Source: Ornithinimicrobium faecis (lineage in GTDB: Bacteria; Actinomycetota; Actinomycetes; Actinomycetales; Dermatophilaceae). From it: a stretch of 64,000 bases of DNA. The DNA is taken from contig NZ_CP099489.1 in the NCBI RefSeq assembly GCF_023923225.1, forward strand, positions 3,720,001 to 3,784,000. Direction: 5' to 3'. This document shows positions 1 through 7,826 of this stretch, one piece after another. Under the pieces are notes generated by a model, which saw only the letters and a list, made by a program, of their open reading frames with translations, was not told where the DNA came from and searched no databases. The number at the start of each line of letters is the position of its first letter. The first letter of the stretch is position 1. The position numbers were made by a program, and so were the translations under genes.

Positions 1-483
1 CGCGCCGTGCTTCTTCACGCCGACCCAGTGGTAGACGACGTAGACCAGCAGCGTGAGACCGATCGGAATGCCGATCCTCGCCATGGACGGCATCTGCACC
101 GGCGGGATGATGCCCATCCAGTTGTTGAACAGGATGAGCACGAACATCGTGAAGAGGAACGGGACGAACGGCAGGAAGTCGCGGCTGCCGATCATGTCGC
201 GAGCCACGCCATTGCGCACGAAGTTGTAGACGGCCTCGGTGCCGGCCTGACCCTTGCTCGGCACGATCGCGGCCTTGCGGGTCGTGGCGACGAGCCACCA
301 GGAGAGCAGCCCGACGGTGATCGCCATGACGACCATGGGACGGGTGATCGCCAGGGTCATCTCGGACCCGAAGAGGTCGACGGTGCCGAACTTCACCAGC
401 GGCTGCCAGAACAGCGAGGGGTCGGGCGGGAAGTGGCTCTCCCCCTCGGCCATAGGCAGCAGCATCGCCGCGGTCGGGCTCAC
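1..483 (-). CDS. atpB: F0F1 ATP synthase subunit a, 3' part missing (off window edge)
   Basis: Subunit a of the membrane F0 sector forms the proton half-channels beside the c-ring. The 161 visible codons start at a GTG at 483, preceded by GAGGAG at a good distance. They read as an extracytoplasmic N-terminus, a first membrane helix (ITRPMVVMAITVGLLSWW), a loop with KGQAGTEAVYNFVRNG, then FLPFVPFLFTMFVLILFNNW followed by MGIIPP. All of these are typical of AtpB. The essential Arg of the later helices lies outside the window. It sits downstream of two AtpI/AtpZ-like genes and wecA, the usual actinobacterial order, so the rest of the atp operon should follow to the left. Identification is firm. 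Confidence 0.95.
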   Translation of the reverse strand, partial: MSPTAAMLLPMAEGESHFPPDPSLFWQPLVKFGTVDLFGSEMTLAITRPMVVMAITVGLLSWWLVATTRKAAIVPSKGQAGTEAVYNFVRNGVARDMIGSRDFLPFVPFLFTMFVLILFNNWMGIIPPVQMPSMARIGIPIGLTLLVYVVYHWVGVKKHGA

Positions 484-607
484 AGGTTCTCCTCAGTCGT
501 GCTCGGACGGGTGGTCGTGCTCAGTCGCGTCATGCTCAGTCGGATCGTGCACAGTCGGTCTGGGGCCGTGCCACATCGCGGCAGCAGGTGCCGACTCGCG
601 GGGGACG

Positions 608-892
608 TCATGACGTACCGTACCGGTTCCAGATGACATACATGGACAGGGCCATCCCCGCCAGCAGGCCGATGACCACGAAAAAAGTCAGGTCGAGCCA
701 GTGGTCGAGGGCAAAGCCGGCGCCGCCGAACAGCAGCGGGCCAGCCAGCAGATAGGCGATCACATCAGTGGCAATGTTGGTCTGGGCGGCATAGCCCTGC
801 GTGTGCTCGGGCTCGGCACTCCCCTGGGGGTCGCTCGAGCGCTCGGGCTGCTCGGTCATCGGTGCACTCCCGCCATCGGCTCGCGACATCAT
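608..892 (-). CDS. Small AtpZ/AtpI-like membrane protein of the atp cluster
   Basis: A 94-residue protein with a polar N-terminus of about 37 residues, then two membrane helices (residues about 42-62 and 68-88). The glycine-rich first helix region (LLAGPLLFGGAGFALDHW) resembles the AtpZ/AtpI-type proteins that precede atpB and are thought to help F0 assembly or cation supply. That role is inferred from family and position. The start codon overlaps the stop of the upstream gene by 4 bases (ATGA type), so the two are probably translationally coupled. A second in-frame ATG follows directly, so the start is uncertain by one codon. The 124 bases between this gene and atpB contain no obvious terminator, so the genes are probably co-transcribed. 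Confidence 0.75.
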   Translation of the reverse strand: MMSRADGGSAPMTEQPERSSDPQGSAEPEHTQGYAAQTNIATDVIAYLLAGPLLFGGAGFALDHWLDLTFFVVIGLLAGMALSMYVIWNRYGTS

Positions 893-1365
893 CGCACCTC
901 ACCGGCCGTTGAGTCACTCTCGCCGCCAAAGACGAGCTGGCGCGAGCCGGTGTAGCCCACCACCGTGCCGATCTGGAAGGCCATGCCGGCCGCCAGGAAG
1001 CCCAACCCGAGCGGGAGCATGTCGATCCAGCCCACGCGGGAGAGCAGGAAGAGCACTGCGAAGCCCACGAGGACCTGCAGGCCCAGCAGGGCGAAGGCCC
1101 CCGCCATCGTGGCGTAGGCGGGGCCGGCCACGACACCGGTGATGCCGACCAGGCCCGCCAGGAAGATGCTCACGCCGATCCCGCCACCGATCAGGGCAGA
1201 GATCGCGGCCCACTCGTCCCAGACGGCCCAGGCGATGACGCCGGCCAGCAGGGTGACGGCCAGTCCGGGCAGGAGGGAGAAGGTGACCATCCGGCGCCGC
1301 ACGGACCCGAGCGCACGCCGAGGGCGTGGCTGGGGGCTGCGGCTGCCTGGCATCGGCTTCCTCAC
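889..1365 (-). CDS. atpI: AtpI-like integral membrane protein
   Basis: 158 residues with a basic cytoplasmic N-terminus (about 25 residues, rich in Arg/Pro) and four predicted membrane helices, at about 30-48, 52-72, 85-108 and 118-138. This is the size and topology of AtpI proteins, which sit first in many atp operons and assist c-ring or F0 assembly. It is upstream of, and overlaps by 4 bases, the second AtpI/AtpZ-like gene. Sequence similarity to characterised AtpI is weak by eye, so the name rests mainly on topology and on its fixed place between wecA and atpB. It is probably the first gene of the atp transcript. Confidence 0.65.
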   Translation of the reverse strand: MRKPMPGSRSPQPRPRRALGSVRRRMVTFSLLPGLAVTLLAGVIAWAVWDEWAAISALIGGGIGVSIFLAGLVGITGVVAGPAYATMAGAFALLGLQVLVGFAVLFLLSRVGWIDMLPLGLGFLAAGMAFQIGTVVGYTGSRQLVFGGESDSTAGEVR

Positions 1366-1417
1366 TGGTCGGAGCGGGGGTCGGTGCTGTCGGGATGACG
1401 TCAGAAACGCACGTCGA

Positions 1418-1445
1418 GGTGCTTGTGAAAGTTATCACAAGCACC
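1418..1445. promoter_or_regulatory. Perfect 11-bp inverted repeat upstream of the atp cluster
   Basis: Left arm GGTGCTTGTGA (1418-1428), 6-base spacer, right arm TCACAAGCACC (1435-1445). It lies 53 bases upstream of the AtpI-like start, in the 228-base gap shared with the divergent gene at 1594. There is no T-tract and no upstream gene reading into it, so an operator or a 5' leader hairpin is more likely than a terminator. A second weaker hairpin lies at 1497-1546 (arms GGCCCACA and TGTGGGCC). No protein partner can be named. Confidence 0.45.
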
Positions 1446-1593
1446 CGGCGGGGGCCTAGTCGCAATCCTTCATACCCTCGGTGACCTTGCTCACGCAGGC
1501 CCACATGAGGCCCCGAGTTCGGGACATCTGTCACGAACTGTGGGCCCTCTTGGCGCTTATCGTGAGACGACCAACGACGGTGGGGGATCACCA

Positions 1594-2139
1594 ATGCTGA
1601 CTGAGTTTGTGCGCGACCACGCGTTCACCATCGGGTGGTTCGGGCTGATGACCTTCGTGTGGTTCGGATGGTCCCAGGAGGACCCACCGCCCAGGTGGCG
1701 ATGGGCGCTGGGCGCCGGCAGCCTGCTGGGCGCAGCGATCGCGGGGGTCTTCGTCCCGGCGGTGGTCACGGGCTGGGACGGACCCAGCGCCCTGGACGGC
1801 CACTACGCCGGCTTCGGGCTCATCGTCCTGCTCGAGGTGCTCGTCGCGGGGCTGGGAGCCCTGGTGCTGTGGCGTCGGGGCAGGGCGCACTGGACGGCCT
1901 GGTGGATCGCCCTCGTCGTGGCGCTGCACTTTCTCCCGCTCGCCGTCGTCCTGGGCGACTGGTCGCTCGTGGCCCTGAGCGCGGTGCAGACGCTCGGTCT
2001 GATCCTGCTCGTCCCACGCCTGCAGGTGACCCGAGGTGCCACGAGCCGTCTCGCCGGTCCTCTGATGGGCTGCACACTGCTGCTCTTCGCCGGGCTGTCG
2101 ACCCTGGTCTTCCTGGTCCGGCACGGCGCCCCGTGGTGA
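1594..2139 (+). CDS. Hypothetical multi-pass membrane protein
   Basis: 181 residues read from the ATG at 1594. This start is preferred to an upstream in-frame ATG because GGTGGGGG lies 8-15 bases before it. About five or six hydrophobic helices fill nearly the whole chain, separated by short polar turns (SQEDPPPRWRW; RRGRAHW). No motif is recognised and no function is proposed. It is transcribed divergently from the atp cluster and converges with wecA. In most actinobacteria wecA and atpI are direct neighbours, so this gene is an insertion into a conserved block. Base composition looks like its neighbours. Confidence 0.6.
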   Translation: MLTEFVRDHAFTIGWFGLMTFVWFGWSQEDPPPRWRWALGAGSLLGAAIAGVFVPAVVTGWDGPSALDGHYAGFGLIVLLEVLVAGLGALVLWRRGRAHWTAWWIALVVALHFLPLAVVLGDWSLVALSAVQTLGLILLVPRLQVTRGATSRLAGPLMGCTLLLFAGLSTLVFLVRHGAPW

Positions 2140-2169
2140 ACCACCCCAGCACGCGCCGTGCGGGGCCAC

Positions 2170-3267
2170 TCACGACGTGGGCGTGCGCCGCCTCGGCTGC
2201 CAGGTCAGCACGGCGGCCACCACCAGCAGCAACACCAGCACGCTGGCGGTGATCAACGGCGGGAAGAAGGCGAACGACACGGCCCCCACGGCCAGCAGCG
2301 CCGCCCACAGATACATCACCGCCACCGCCCGGCGGTGACTGTGCCCGATCTTGAGCAGCTGGTGGTGCAGGTGGTGCGCGTCCGGCTTCCAGGGCACCTG
2401 GCCGCGACGGGTCCGGCGCACCACGGCCAGCAACATGTCCAGGATCGGCAGGGCCATGATCGCCACCGGCAGGAAGAGCGGGAGCAGGAACGCAGTGGTC
2501 GCCGACGTCGCGGCGACGCTGGAGGCGGGGTCGACGCTGCCGGTCATCGAGATGGTGGCGGCCGCCAGCAGCAGGCCCAGCAGGAGCGCCCCGGCATCTC
2601 CCATGAACAGGCGGGCGGGGTGGAAGTTGTGGGGCAGGAACCCGAGGCAGCAGCCCATCAGCGCCGCGGTGAGGAAGGTTGCGGTGGTGAAGACGTTGGG
2701 CGGGTCAAAGTTGTGACTGACCAGATAGCTCCAGGCAAAGAAGGCTCCCGCCGAGATGAACACCACGCCGGCGGCCAACCCGTCCAGGCCGTCGACGAAG
2801 TTCACGGCATTGGTCGAGACCACCACGATCATGATCGTGAGCGTCACCAGCACCGGCTCGGGCAGCACGGTCACGCCGAAGACCGGGATGGACAGCAGCT
2901 GGACACCAAAGAAGGCCATCACGCCACCGGCCAGGACCTGACCGGCCAGCTTGGTCAGCCAGTCCAGGTCACGGACGTCGTCGATCGCGCCGAGCAGGGT
3001 GATGATCCCGGCCCCGAGCAGCACACCCAGCAGCTCCCTGCTCTCGAAAAGCCCTGAGAGATAAGGCAACTGACTGCCGACGGCGACGGCCGCCGCAAAA
3101 CCGAAGAACATGCCAACGCCGCCCAACCGCGGGATGGGCACGGAGTGCACATCCCGCGCCCGCACCGGGGTCACTGCGCCAATGACAAAGGCGAGCCGAC
3201 GGACCACTGTTGTGGCGACATACGTGAAGATCGCGGCGATGAGGAGCACGAGGAGGTATTCGCGCAC
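2170..3267 (-). CDS. wecA: Polyprenyl-phosphate GlcNAc-1-phosphate transferase (WecA/MraY family)
   Basis: An integral membrane enzyme that transfers a sugar-1-phosphate (probably GlcNAc-1-P) from a UDP-sugar to decaprenyl phosphate. This is the first lipid-linked step of a cell-envelope polymer. About ten membrane helices are visible in 365 residues. Family signatures are PRLGG (about 46), AIDDVRDLDWLTK (about 93), the catalytic stretch NAVNFVDGLDGLA (about 153), ARLFMGDAG (about 218) and the cytoplasmic loop HHLHHQL (about 297). It follows glyA by 64 bases on the same strand, and the AtpI-like genes come next downstream. The mycobacterial rfe/wecA gene has the same place before atp, which supports WecA over MraY. 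The exact sugar is not provable here. Confidence 0.88.
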   Translation of the reverse strand: MREYLLVLLIAAIFTYVATTVVRRLAFVIGAVTPVRARDVHSVPIPRLGGVGMFFGFAAAVAVGSQLPYLSGLFESRELLGVLLGAGIITLLGAIDDVRDLDWLTKLAGQVLAGGVMAFFGVQLLSIPVFGVTVLPEPVLVTLTIMIVVVSTNAVNFVDGLDGLAAGVVFISAGAFFAWSYLVSHNFDPPNVFTTATFLTAALMGCCLGFLPHNFHPARLFMGDAGALLLGLLLAAATISMTGSVDPASSVAATSATTAFLLPLFLPVAIMALPILDMLLAVVRRTRRGQVPWKPDAHHLHHQLLKIGHSHRRAVAVMYLWAALLAVGAVSFAFFPPLITASVLVLLLVVAAVLTWQPRRRTPTS

Positions 3268-3331
3268 CGGTCACCCCACCATCCTCATCCGCCGGCCTGC
3301 TGCCGACACGTGCCTCGAGCAGATCAGCCGG

Positions 3332-4624
3332 TCAGGGTGCCGGATAGGCCGGGAAGCTGGCGAGCAGCTCGGTGACCTCGGCGCGGATTGCCCTGGCGCC
3401 CTCGTGCTCCGGGTCACCGTCGGTGGTGGTGACGGCCCGGTGGATCAGGTCAGCGATCTGATCCATCTGCTCCGTGCCCATCCCCTGGGTGGTCACCGAG
3501 GGCGAGCCCACGCGGATGCCGGAGGCGACGTTGGGCTTCTCCGGGTCGAACGGGATGGCGTTCTTGTTGAGCACGATGCCGGCTGCGTCGCACCGGGTCT
3601 CGGCGTCGATGCCGGTCACACCCACGCCCTGCAGGTCGTGCAGCGACAGGTGGGTGTCGGTGCCGCCGGTGATCGGGCGGATGCCACGCTCACCGAGCCC
3701 GCCCGCGAGGGCCTGGGCGTTGGCGATGACCGCCTTGGCATAGTCCTGATAGGCCGGGGTCGCGCACTCGGCGAAGTTGACCGCCTTGGCCGCGACGTTG
3801 TTCATCAGCGGCCCGCCCTGCATCATCGGGAAGACCGCGCGGTCGATCTTGGCCGCGTGCTCCTCCTTGCAGACGATCGCGCCACCGCGGGGGCCACGCA
3901 GCACCTTGTGGGTGGTGAAGCTGACGACGTCGGCGTGCGGCACGGGCGAGGGGATCGCCTGCCCCGCAACGAGACCGATGAAGTGGGCGGCGTCCACCCA
4001 GAAGATCGCCCCCACCTCGTCGGCGATGGCGCGCATGCGCTCGAAGTCGATGAGCCGCGGGATCGCCGAGCCGCCGGCGAGCAGGATCTTGGGGCGGTGC
4101 TCCTTGGCGAGCGCCTCGACCTGGTCATAGTCGATGTCCTCGGTCTGCTTGTCGACGCCGTAGTGCACGGCGTTGAACCACTTGCCGGAGAAGGAGACCT
4201 TGAAGCCGTGGGTCAGGTGACCGCCGTGGTCCAGCGACATCGCCAGCACGGTGTCGCCGGGCTTGGCGAACGCGCCGTAGACGGCCATGTTGGCGCTGGC
4301 GCCGGAGTGCGGCTGGACGTTGGCGTGGTCGGCGCCGAACAGCGCCTTGGCGCGGTCGACAGCCAGGATCTCGGCCTTGTCCACCTCCGCGCACCCGCCG
4401 TAGTAGCGACGGCCCGGATAGCCCTCGGCATACTTGTTGGACAGGGTCGAGCCCATCGCGGTCATCACGGCCGGCGAGGTCTGGTTTTCACTCGCGATCA
4501 GCTGGATGCCGGCGCGCTGGCGGTCCAGCTCGCTGACCAGGATCCCGGCGATCTCGGGGTCCTGCTCCAGGAGCTGGGCGAAACTGGGTCCGTAGTAGGT
4601 GTCGGCGTCGACCTGGGTGCTCAT
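3332..4624 (-). CDS. glyA: Serine hydroxymethyltransferase
   Basis: A PLP enzyme converting serine and tetrahydrofolate to glycine and methylene-tetrahydrofolate, the main source of one-carbon units. About 430 residues, the usual length. The PLP lysine is in SFTTHKVLRGPRGG (about residue 240). Also typical are IQLIASENQTS near the N-terminus, NKYAEGYPGRRYYGG, and WVDAAHFIGLVAG. The ATG at 4624 gives the family-like N-terminus MSTQVD. An in-frame GTG at 4633 would overlap the sua5 stop and is possible. Neither start has a strong ribosome-binding site, so translation may depend on coupling to sua5, whose stop is 5 bases away. Confidence 0.95.
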   Translation of the reverse strand: MSTQVDADTYYGPSFAQLLEQDPEIAGILVSELDRQRAGIQLIASENQTSPAVMTAMGSTLSNKYAEGYPGRRYYGGCAEVDKAEILAVDRAKALFGADHANVQPHSGASANMAVYGAFAKPGDTVLAMSLDHGGHLTHGFKVSFSGKWFNAVHYGVDKQTEDIDYDQVEALAKEHRPKILLAGGSAIPRLIDFERMRAIADEVGAIFWVDAAHFIGLVAGQAIPSPVPHADVVSFTTHKVLRGPRGGAIVCKEEHAAKIDRAVFPMMQGGPLMNNVAAKAVNFAECATPAYQDYAKAVIANAQALAGGLGERGIRPITGGTDTHLSLHDLQGVGVTGIDAETRCDAAGIVLNKNAIPFDPEKPNVASGIRVGSPSVTTQGMGTEQMDQIADLIHRAVTTTDGDPEHEGARAIRAEVTELLASFPAYPAP

Positions 4625-4629
4625 ACCCG

Positions 4630-5451
4630 TCACTGTAGTGAATCCGGCGCACGCACGGAGCGCAGGTCCCCCGCGCGCACGCTCACGCCACTGCCCCGGA
4701 TGCCGCTGACGGCGAGCGGGTCGGTGGTGGTGACCAGTCTGGTCCCGCCGGAGGAGGCCACGGCAGCCACCTCCTCGACGGCGTCCGCATCGTCCCCGAC
4801 ACCGGGCGGCGCGTCGTGCAGCACGGTCACGCCGAGCACCTCGCGCAACCGCTCGGCGGGGATGGCGCCGTGGCGCAGCACCACCGGCTCCTCCCCCGTG
4901 CAGTCCACGATCGTGGAGGCCAGGCTGTCGGTGCGCGGCCCGCCATCCAGATAGAGCGCAACCGCCCCACCGAGCTGGTCCTGAGCCTCCTGCGCGGTGG
5001 TGGCGGGCGGCTGCCCAGTCACGTTGGCGCTGGTGACGGCCATCGGCCCCACCTCGGTGAGCACCTGCAGCGTGAGCAGGTCATCGGGCATCCGCAGGGC
5101 GACGGTGCCGTTGGTCTCCCCCAGGTCCCAGGCCAGGGACGTCTGGGCGCGCACGATGATCGTCAGGGCGCCGGGCCAGAACTGGCGGATCAGGATCTTG
5201 GCATACATCGGCACCTCGGTCGCCAGCCCGTCGACCGTGCGGGTGCTGGGCACGAGCACCGGCGGGGGCATCTCGCGCCCGCGGTGCTTGGCGGCCAGCA
5301 CCATAGCCACCGCGACCTGGTCGAACGCGTCCGCGCCCACGCCATAGACGGTGTCCGTGGGCAGCACGATCACGCGGCCGTCGCGCACGACCTGCGCGGC
5401 CTGCTCGACGACCTGCTCTCGGGTCTGCGGGTCGCTGGCGTCAAGGATCAC
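4630..5451 (-). CDS. tsaC: L-threonylcarbamoyladenylate synthase (Sua5/YrdC/TsaC)
   Basis: Makes threonylcarbamoyl-AMP from threonine, bicarbonate and ATP, the first step of the t6A37 tRNA modification. The GTG at 5451 is chosen because the protein then begins VILDASDPQ, the family N-terminus. Longer readings only add Arg/Ser-rich shadow sequence. The YrdC core runs from about 10 to 205: VIVLPTDTVYGVG (about 32-44), KHRGREMPP, QFWPGALTIIVRA, and MAVTSANVTGQPP. The roughly 65 residues after it (to 273) are an extra tail, shorter than a full Sua5 domain. It lies between prmC and glyA, as in many actinobacteria. The t6A partner tsaE is at 33.2 kb. Confidence 0.92.
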   Translation of the reverse strand: MILDASDPQTREQVVEQAAQVVRDGRVIVLPTDTVYGVGADAFDQVAVAMVLAAKHRGREMPPPVLVPSTRTVDGLATEVPMYAKILIRQFWPGALTIIVRAQTSLAWDLGETNGTVALRMPDDLLTLQVLTEVGPMAVTSANVTGQPPATTAQEAQDQLGGAVALYLDGGPRTDSLASTIVDCTGEEPVVLRHGAIPAERLREVLGVTVLHDAPPGVGDDADAVEEVAAVASSGGTRLVTTTDPLAVSGIRGSGVSVRAGDLRSVRAPDSLQ

Positions 5452-5629
5452 GCGACCAGTTTCCCACCTCGCGCTCCGCCGACCGAACGCACTCCTCGCG
5501 CACATCTCCCACGCAGGTCGGGGAGACCGGCGCCCGGGCGATGACCTGCGCCACGGCATACGGTCTGGTCTGGTGGCGCTGCGGAGGGCGGCCCCGGCGC
5601 TGTCACCGGGGCCTGACAGCATCAGCCGT

Positions 5630-6310
5630 ATGCCGACGCTCACCGACCAGCACCTCTCACCCCTGGAGGTCGACCAGTTGGCCGACTCCGGCGAGCCTGT
5701 CGAGCTGGTGCGCTGCGACCTGTCCGAGGTGCGGGCGCGGGACTGCGACCTGGACGAGGTGACCTTCACCGACTGCACCCTCGATGGGGCCGACCTCACG
5801 GGGTCGAGGCTGTCCGGCGCCCGGTTCACCGGCGGCACGGCGACCGGTCTGCGCCTGGACCGCTGCGACCTGAGCGACGCGCGGTTCGACCGGGTGGACC
5901 TGTCCAGCGCCGTGCTCACCGGCGCCCTGCTCACAGATGCCGAGTTCCACGGCTGCCGGATGACTGGCCTGGTCGCCGACGCGACCCGCGGGATGGGGTG
6001 CCTGCTGTTCGGTTGCAACGCCTATGGTGCCGAGCTGCCCGCCCTCGTGCTGGCCCGTCGCGCGCACACTGGCACCCGATTCACCGAGGCCAACCTGGCT
6101 GGGGCGGACCTGCGCGAGGCGGTGCTGGACGGCTGTGTGCTCCTGCACGCCGATCTCTCGGGCGCGAACCTCGAGGGAGCCGACCTGCGTGGGGCCGACC
6201 TGGGCCCGTGCACCCGCGAGCGCCTGGACTCCCTCGCCGGGGCGATCCTGTCCACGGGGCAGGCCGTGGCGGCGCTGCAGGACCTGACCGGTGCGACGGT
6301 CGTCGACTGA
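5630..6310 (+). CDS. Pentapeptide-repeat protein
   Basis: 226 residues from the ATG at 5630, where the repeat-like pattern begins. An earlier in-frame start would run antisense into tsaC. Repeated A(D/N)Lxx-type units are clear: CTLDGADLTGSRLSGARF, CDLSDARFDRVDLSSAVL, ANLAGADLREAVLDG, and ADLSGANLEGADLRGADLG. These predict a right-handed quadrilateral beta-helix. Some family members mimic DNA and bind gyrase (MfpA/Qnr type), but there is no sequence basis here to assign that role. It is a lone plus-strand gene inserted between prmC and tsaC, which are otherwise neighbours in this block. Confidence 0.82.
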   Translation: MPTLTDQHLSPLEVDQLADSGEPVELVRCDLSEVRARDCDLDEVTFTDCTLDGADLTGSRLSGARFTGGTATGLRLDRCDLSDARFDRVDLSSAVLTGALLTDAEFHGCRMTGLVADATRGMGCLLFGCNAYGAELPALVLARRAHTGTRFTEANLAGADLREAVLDGCVLLHADLSGANLEGADLRGADLGPCTRERLDSLAGAILSTGQAVAALQDLTGATVVD

Positions 6311-6365
6311 ACCGGTCGCAGTGTCCCCCAACTAGACCCACCAAAACCGGGGGTGGGCTCTCGAG

Positions 6366-6394
6366 ATGACAGCCCGGTGCGACCTGGCTAGCGT
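6366..6394 (+). promoter_or_regulatory. Candidate sigma70-type promoter for the 24-residue gene
   Basis: ATGACA (6366-6371) matches the TTGACA -35 box in five of six positions. A 17-base spacer separates it from TAGCGT (6389-6394), which fits TAnnnT. Transcription would start near 6401, leaving a leader of about 57 bases before the ATG at 6458. It is among the best-matching promoters in the window. Confidence 0.6.
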
Positions 6395-6457
6395 CGAAGA
6401 CAGCACAACTCGCCGTTCTCCCACCCCGGGGAGAGCGACAACGAAGGAGGTAGTCAC

Positions 6458-6532
6458 ATGCGTGGAAGTGGACTGATCTGGACGATCGTGGGAATCCTGC
6501 TGATCATCGCCCTGCTGATCTTCATCTTCTGA
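6458..6532 (+). CDS. 24-residue single-pass membrane microprotein
   Basis: Reads MRGSGLIWTIVGILLIIALL then IFIF and stops at 6530-6532. AAGGAGG lies 7 bases before the ATG, a near-perfect ribosome-binding site and among the strongest in the window. A good promoter (6366-6394) precedes it and a long perfect hairpin terminator (6591-6637) follows. The chain is a short polar or positive N-terminus plus one hydrophobic helix to the end. Very short proteins of this type are, from memory, present in other actinobacterial genomes, usually as unnamed hypotheticals. No function is known to me. A role as a membrane-embedded regulator of a larger protein is only a guess. Confidence 0.75.
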   Translation: MRGSGLIWTIVGILLIIALLIFIF

Positions 6533-6590
6533 GCAACAACTGGTCGAGACTTCCTCCGACCACAGGGTGCACCCTCACGGGTGCGCACCA

Positions 6591-6637
6591 CAGACACACG
6601 TGGCCCCGGCATCGCGCCGGGGCCACGGCTGTGTCTG
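6591..6637. terminator. Long two-part hairpin, bidirectional terminator
   Basis: The inner stem is 11 perfect pairs (6600-6610 with 6616-6626) around a 5-base loop. The outer stem is CAGACACA with TGTGTCTG (6591-6598 with 6630-6637). It lies between the convergent 24-residue gene and prmC and can serve both. No T-tract is present, which is usual in high-GC actinobacteria. Confidence 0.75.
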
Positions 6638-6640
6638 GGG

Positions 6641-7552
6641 TCAGGCGCGCACGGCTCGGGTGACGCGAGGCAGGCCCGTCAGGTCCGCGTGGTCGCTCAC
6701 CTGGGCCCACGCACTGCTCGCCCCGAGCCGCGCGACCAGCGCCTCGCCCTGCACGTCGGCGTGCTCCATCAGCAGCACCCCACCGGGCACCAGCAGCTGT
6801 GCGGCCCGCGCCGCGACGGCCAGCGGCACCTGCAGGCCGTCCTCCCCCAGGCCATAGAGCGCGATGTCCGGGTCGTGGTCGCGCACCTCTGGGTCGACCG
6901 GCACCGCGCCCGGGGGGATGTAGGGCGGGTTGCTGACCACCACGTCCACCTGCCCGACCAGGTCCTCGAAGGCGGTGGTGGCATCGCCCTGTCGCAGGTC
7001 CACCGGCAGTCCGGTGCCGGCCACGTTGGCTGCCGCCCAGGCGTGGGCGTCCTCAGAGAGCTCGACGGCATGCACGCGTGCGTGGGGGCACTCGTCGGCG
7101 AGGGCCAGCGCGATGGCTCCGCTGCCGGTGCACAGGTCCACGACCACCGGCGCACTCCCCGCAGACTGCAGGTCGGCCAGCGCCAGGTCGACGAGCACCT
7201 CGGTCTCCGGGCGGGGCACAAAGACTCCCGGTCCGACCCGCAGGGACAGGTGGCGGAAGTGCGCGGTGCCGGTCAGGTGCTGCAGCGGCACCCTGGCGGC
7301 CCGCTGCTCGATCAGCCGCTGGTAGGCCGCGTGGTCTCCCTCGCTGACGCGCTCCCCCAGGATCGCGGCCCGCCTGAGCTCGGCCACCTCACGGTCGAGG
7401 ACGTGCGCGAGCAGGATCTCGGCGTCGACGCGCGGGCTGGCCACCCCGGCCGCGGCCAGCTCCCCCGCCGCAGCACGCACCACTCCCCCCGCAAAAAGAT
7501 AAAGGTTTCGCTCGCCCTCCCCGTCTTTTGATACTGGTTTCGCACGGGTCAC
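6641..7552 (-). CDS. prmC: Release factor glutamine methyltransferase
   Basis: N5-methylates the Gln of the GGQ motif in release factors RF1 and RF2 using S-adenosylmethionine. The N-terminal substrate-binding domain (QHLTGTAHFRHLSLRVGPGV) precedes the Rossmann domain: FVPRPETEVLVDLAL, VVVDLCTGSGAIALALA, and the catalytic NPPY (208-211 of the long reading). It follows its substrate gene prfA, the standard pairing. The start is uncertain. The GTG at 7552 gives 303 residues with a non-homologous first 23. Starting at the GTG at 7483 gives 280 residues, the family length, but the G-rich stretch is too close to be an ideal ribosome-binding site. An A/T-rich repeat arm (7486-7517) covers exactly this disputed N-terminus. 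Confidence 0.92.
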   Translation of the reverse strand: MTRAKPVSKDGEGERNLYLFAGGVVRAAAGELAAAGVASPRVDAEILLAHVLDREVAELRRAAILGERVSEGDHAAYQRLIEQRAARVPLQHLTGTAHFRHLSLRVGPGVFVPRPETEVLVDLALADLQSAGSAPVVVDLCTGSGAIALALADECPHARVHAVELSEDAHAWAAANVAGTGLPVDLRQGDATTAFEDLVGQVDVVVSNPPYIPPGAVPVDPEVRDHDPDIALYGLGEDGLQVPLAVAARAAQLLVPGGVLLMEHADVQGEALVARLGASSAWAQVSDHADLTGLPRVTRAVRA

Positions 7553-7803
7553 GGGAGGACGCCTGCCACCGAGCCGGGTGTCGCGCGCACACGGTGGAAC
7601 GACGGCGCAGTGAGAGTGCAGCGCGGGTGAGCCACCGCGCCCGGCTGAGCCAGCACGCCCAGGTGGGCCACCGCGCCTGGCTGAGCCACCGCGCCCGGCT
7701 GTGTCGACGCAGCCCCGGGGAGGTCGACACGGTCGAGGTCGGTGTACGAAACCTCTACGAAAATGCGGGTGGGGCGTGCGAGACCTTTATCTTTTTGCGG
7801 GGG
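7486..7803. repeat. A/T-rich inverted repeat pair between prfA and prmC
   Basis: The arm at 7486-7517 and the inverted arm at 7772-7803 (32 bases each) match in about 29 positions. Each contains the core CTTTATCTTTTTGCGGGG on one strand. Two further partial copies on the plus strand lie at 7743-7770 (core CTCTACGAAAATGCGGG) and 7809-7826 (TCGTCTTTTTGCGGGG). Runs of five T or A next to GCGGGG are unlike the surrounding GC-rich DNA. The left arm overlaps the possible 5' end of prmC, and the right copies abut the prfA stop. Function is unknown; it could be a remnant of a small mobile element or a large RNA hairpin. Confidence 0.6.
7629..7700. repeat. Tandem repeat, 18-bp unit, four copies
   Basis: Four units of 18 bases at 7629, 7647, 7665 and 7683. 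The first and last are identical (GAGCCACCGCGCCCGGCT) and the middle two are variants. The array lies inside the A/T-rich inverted repeat pair, in the prfA-prmC gap, and would be transcribed with both genes. Confidence 0.8.
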
Positions 7804-7826
7804 CACGCGTTCGTCTTTTTGCGGGG

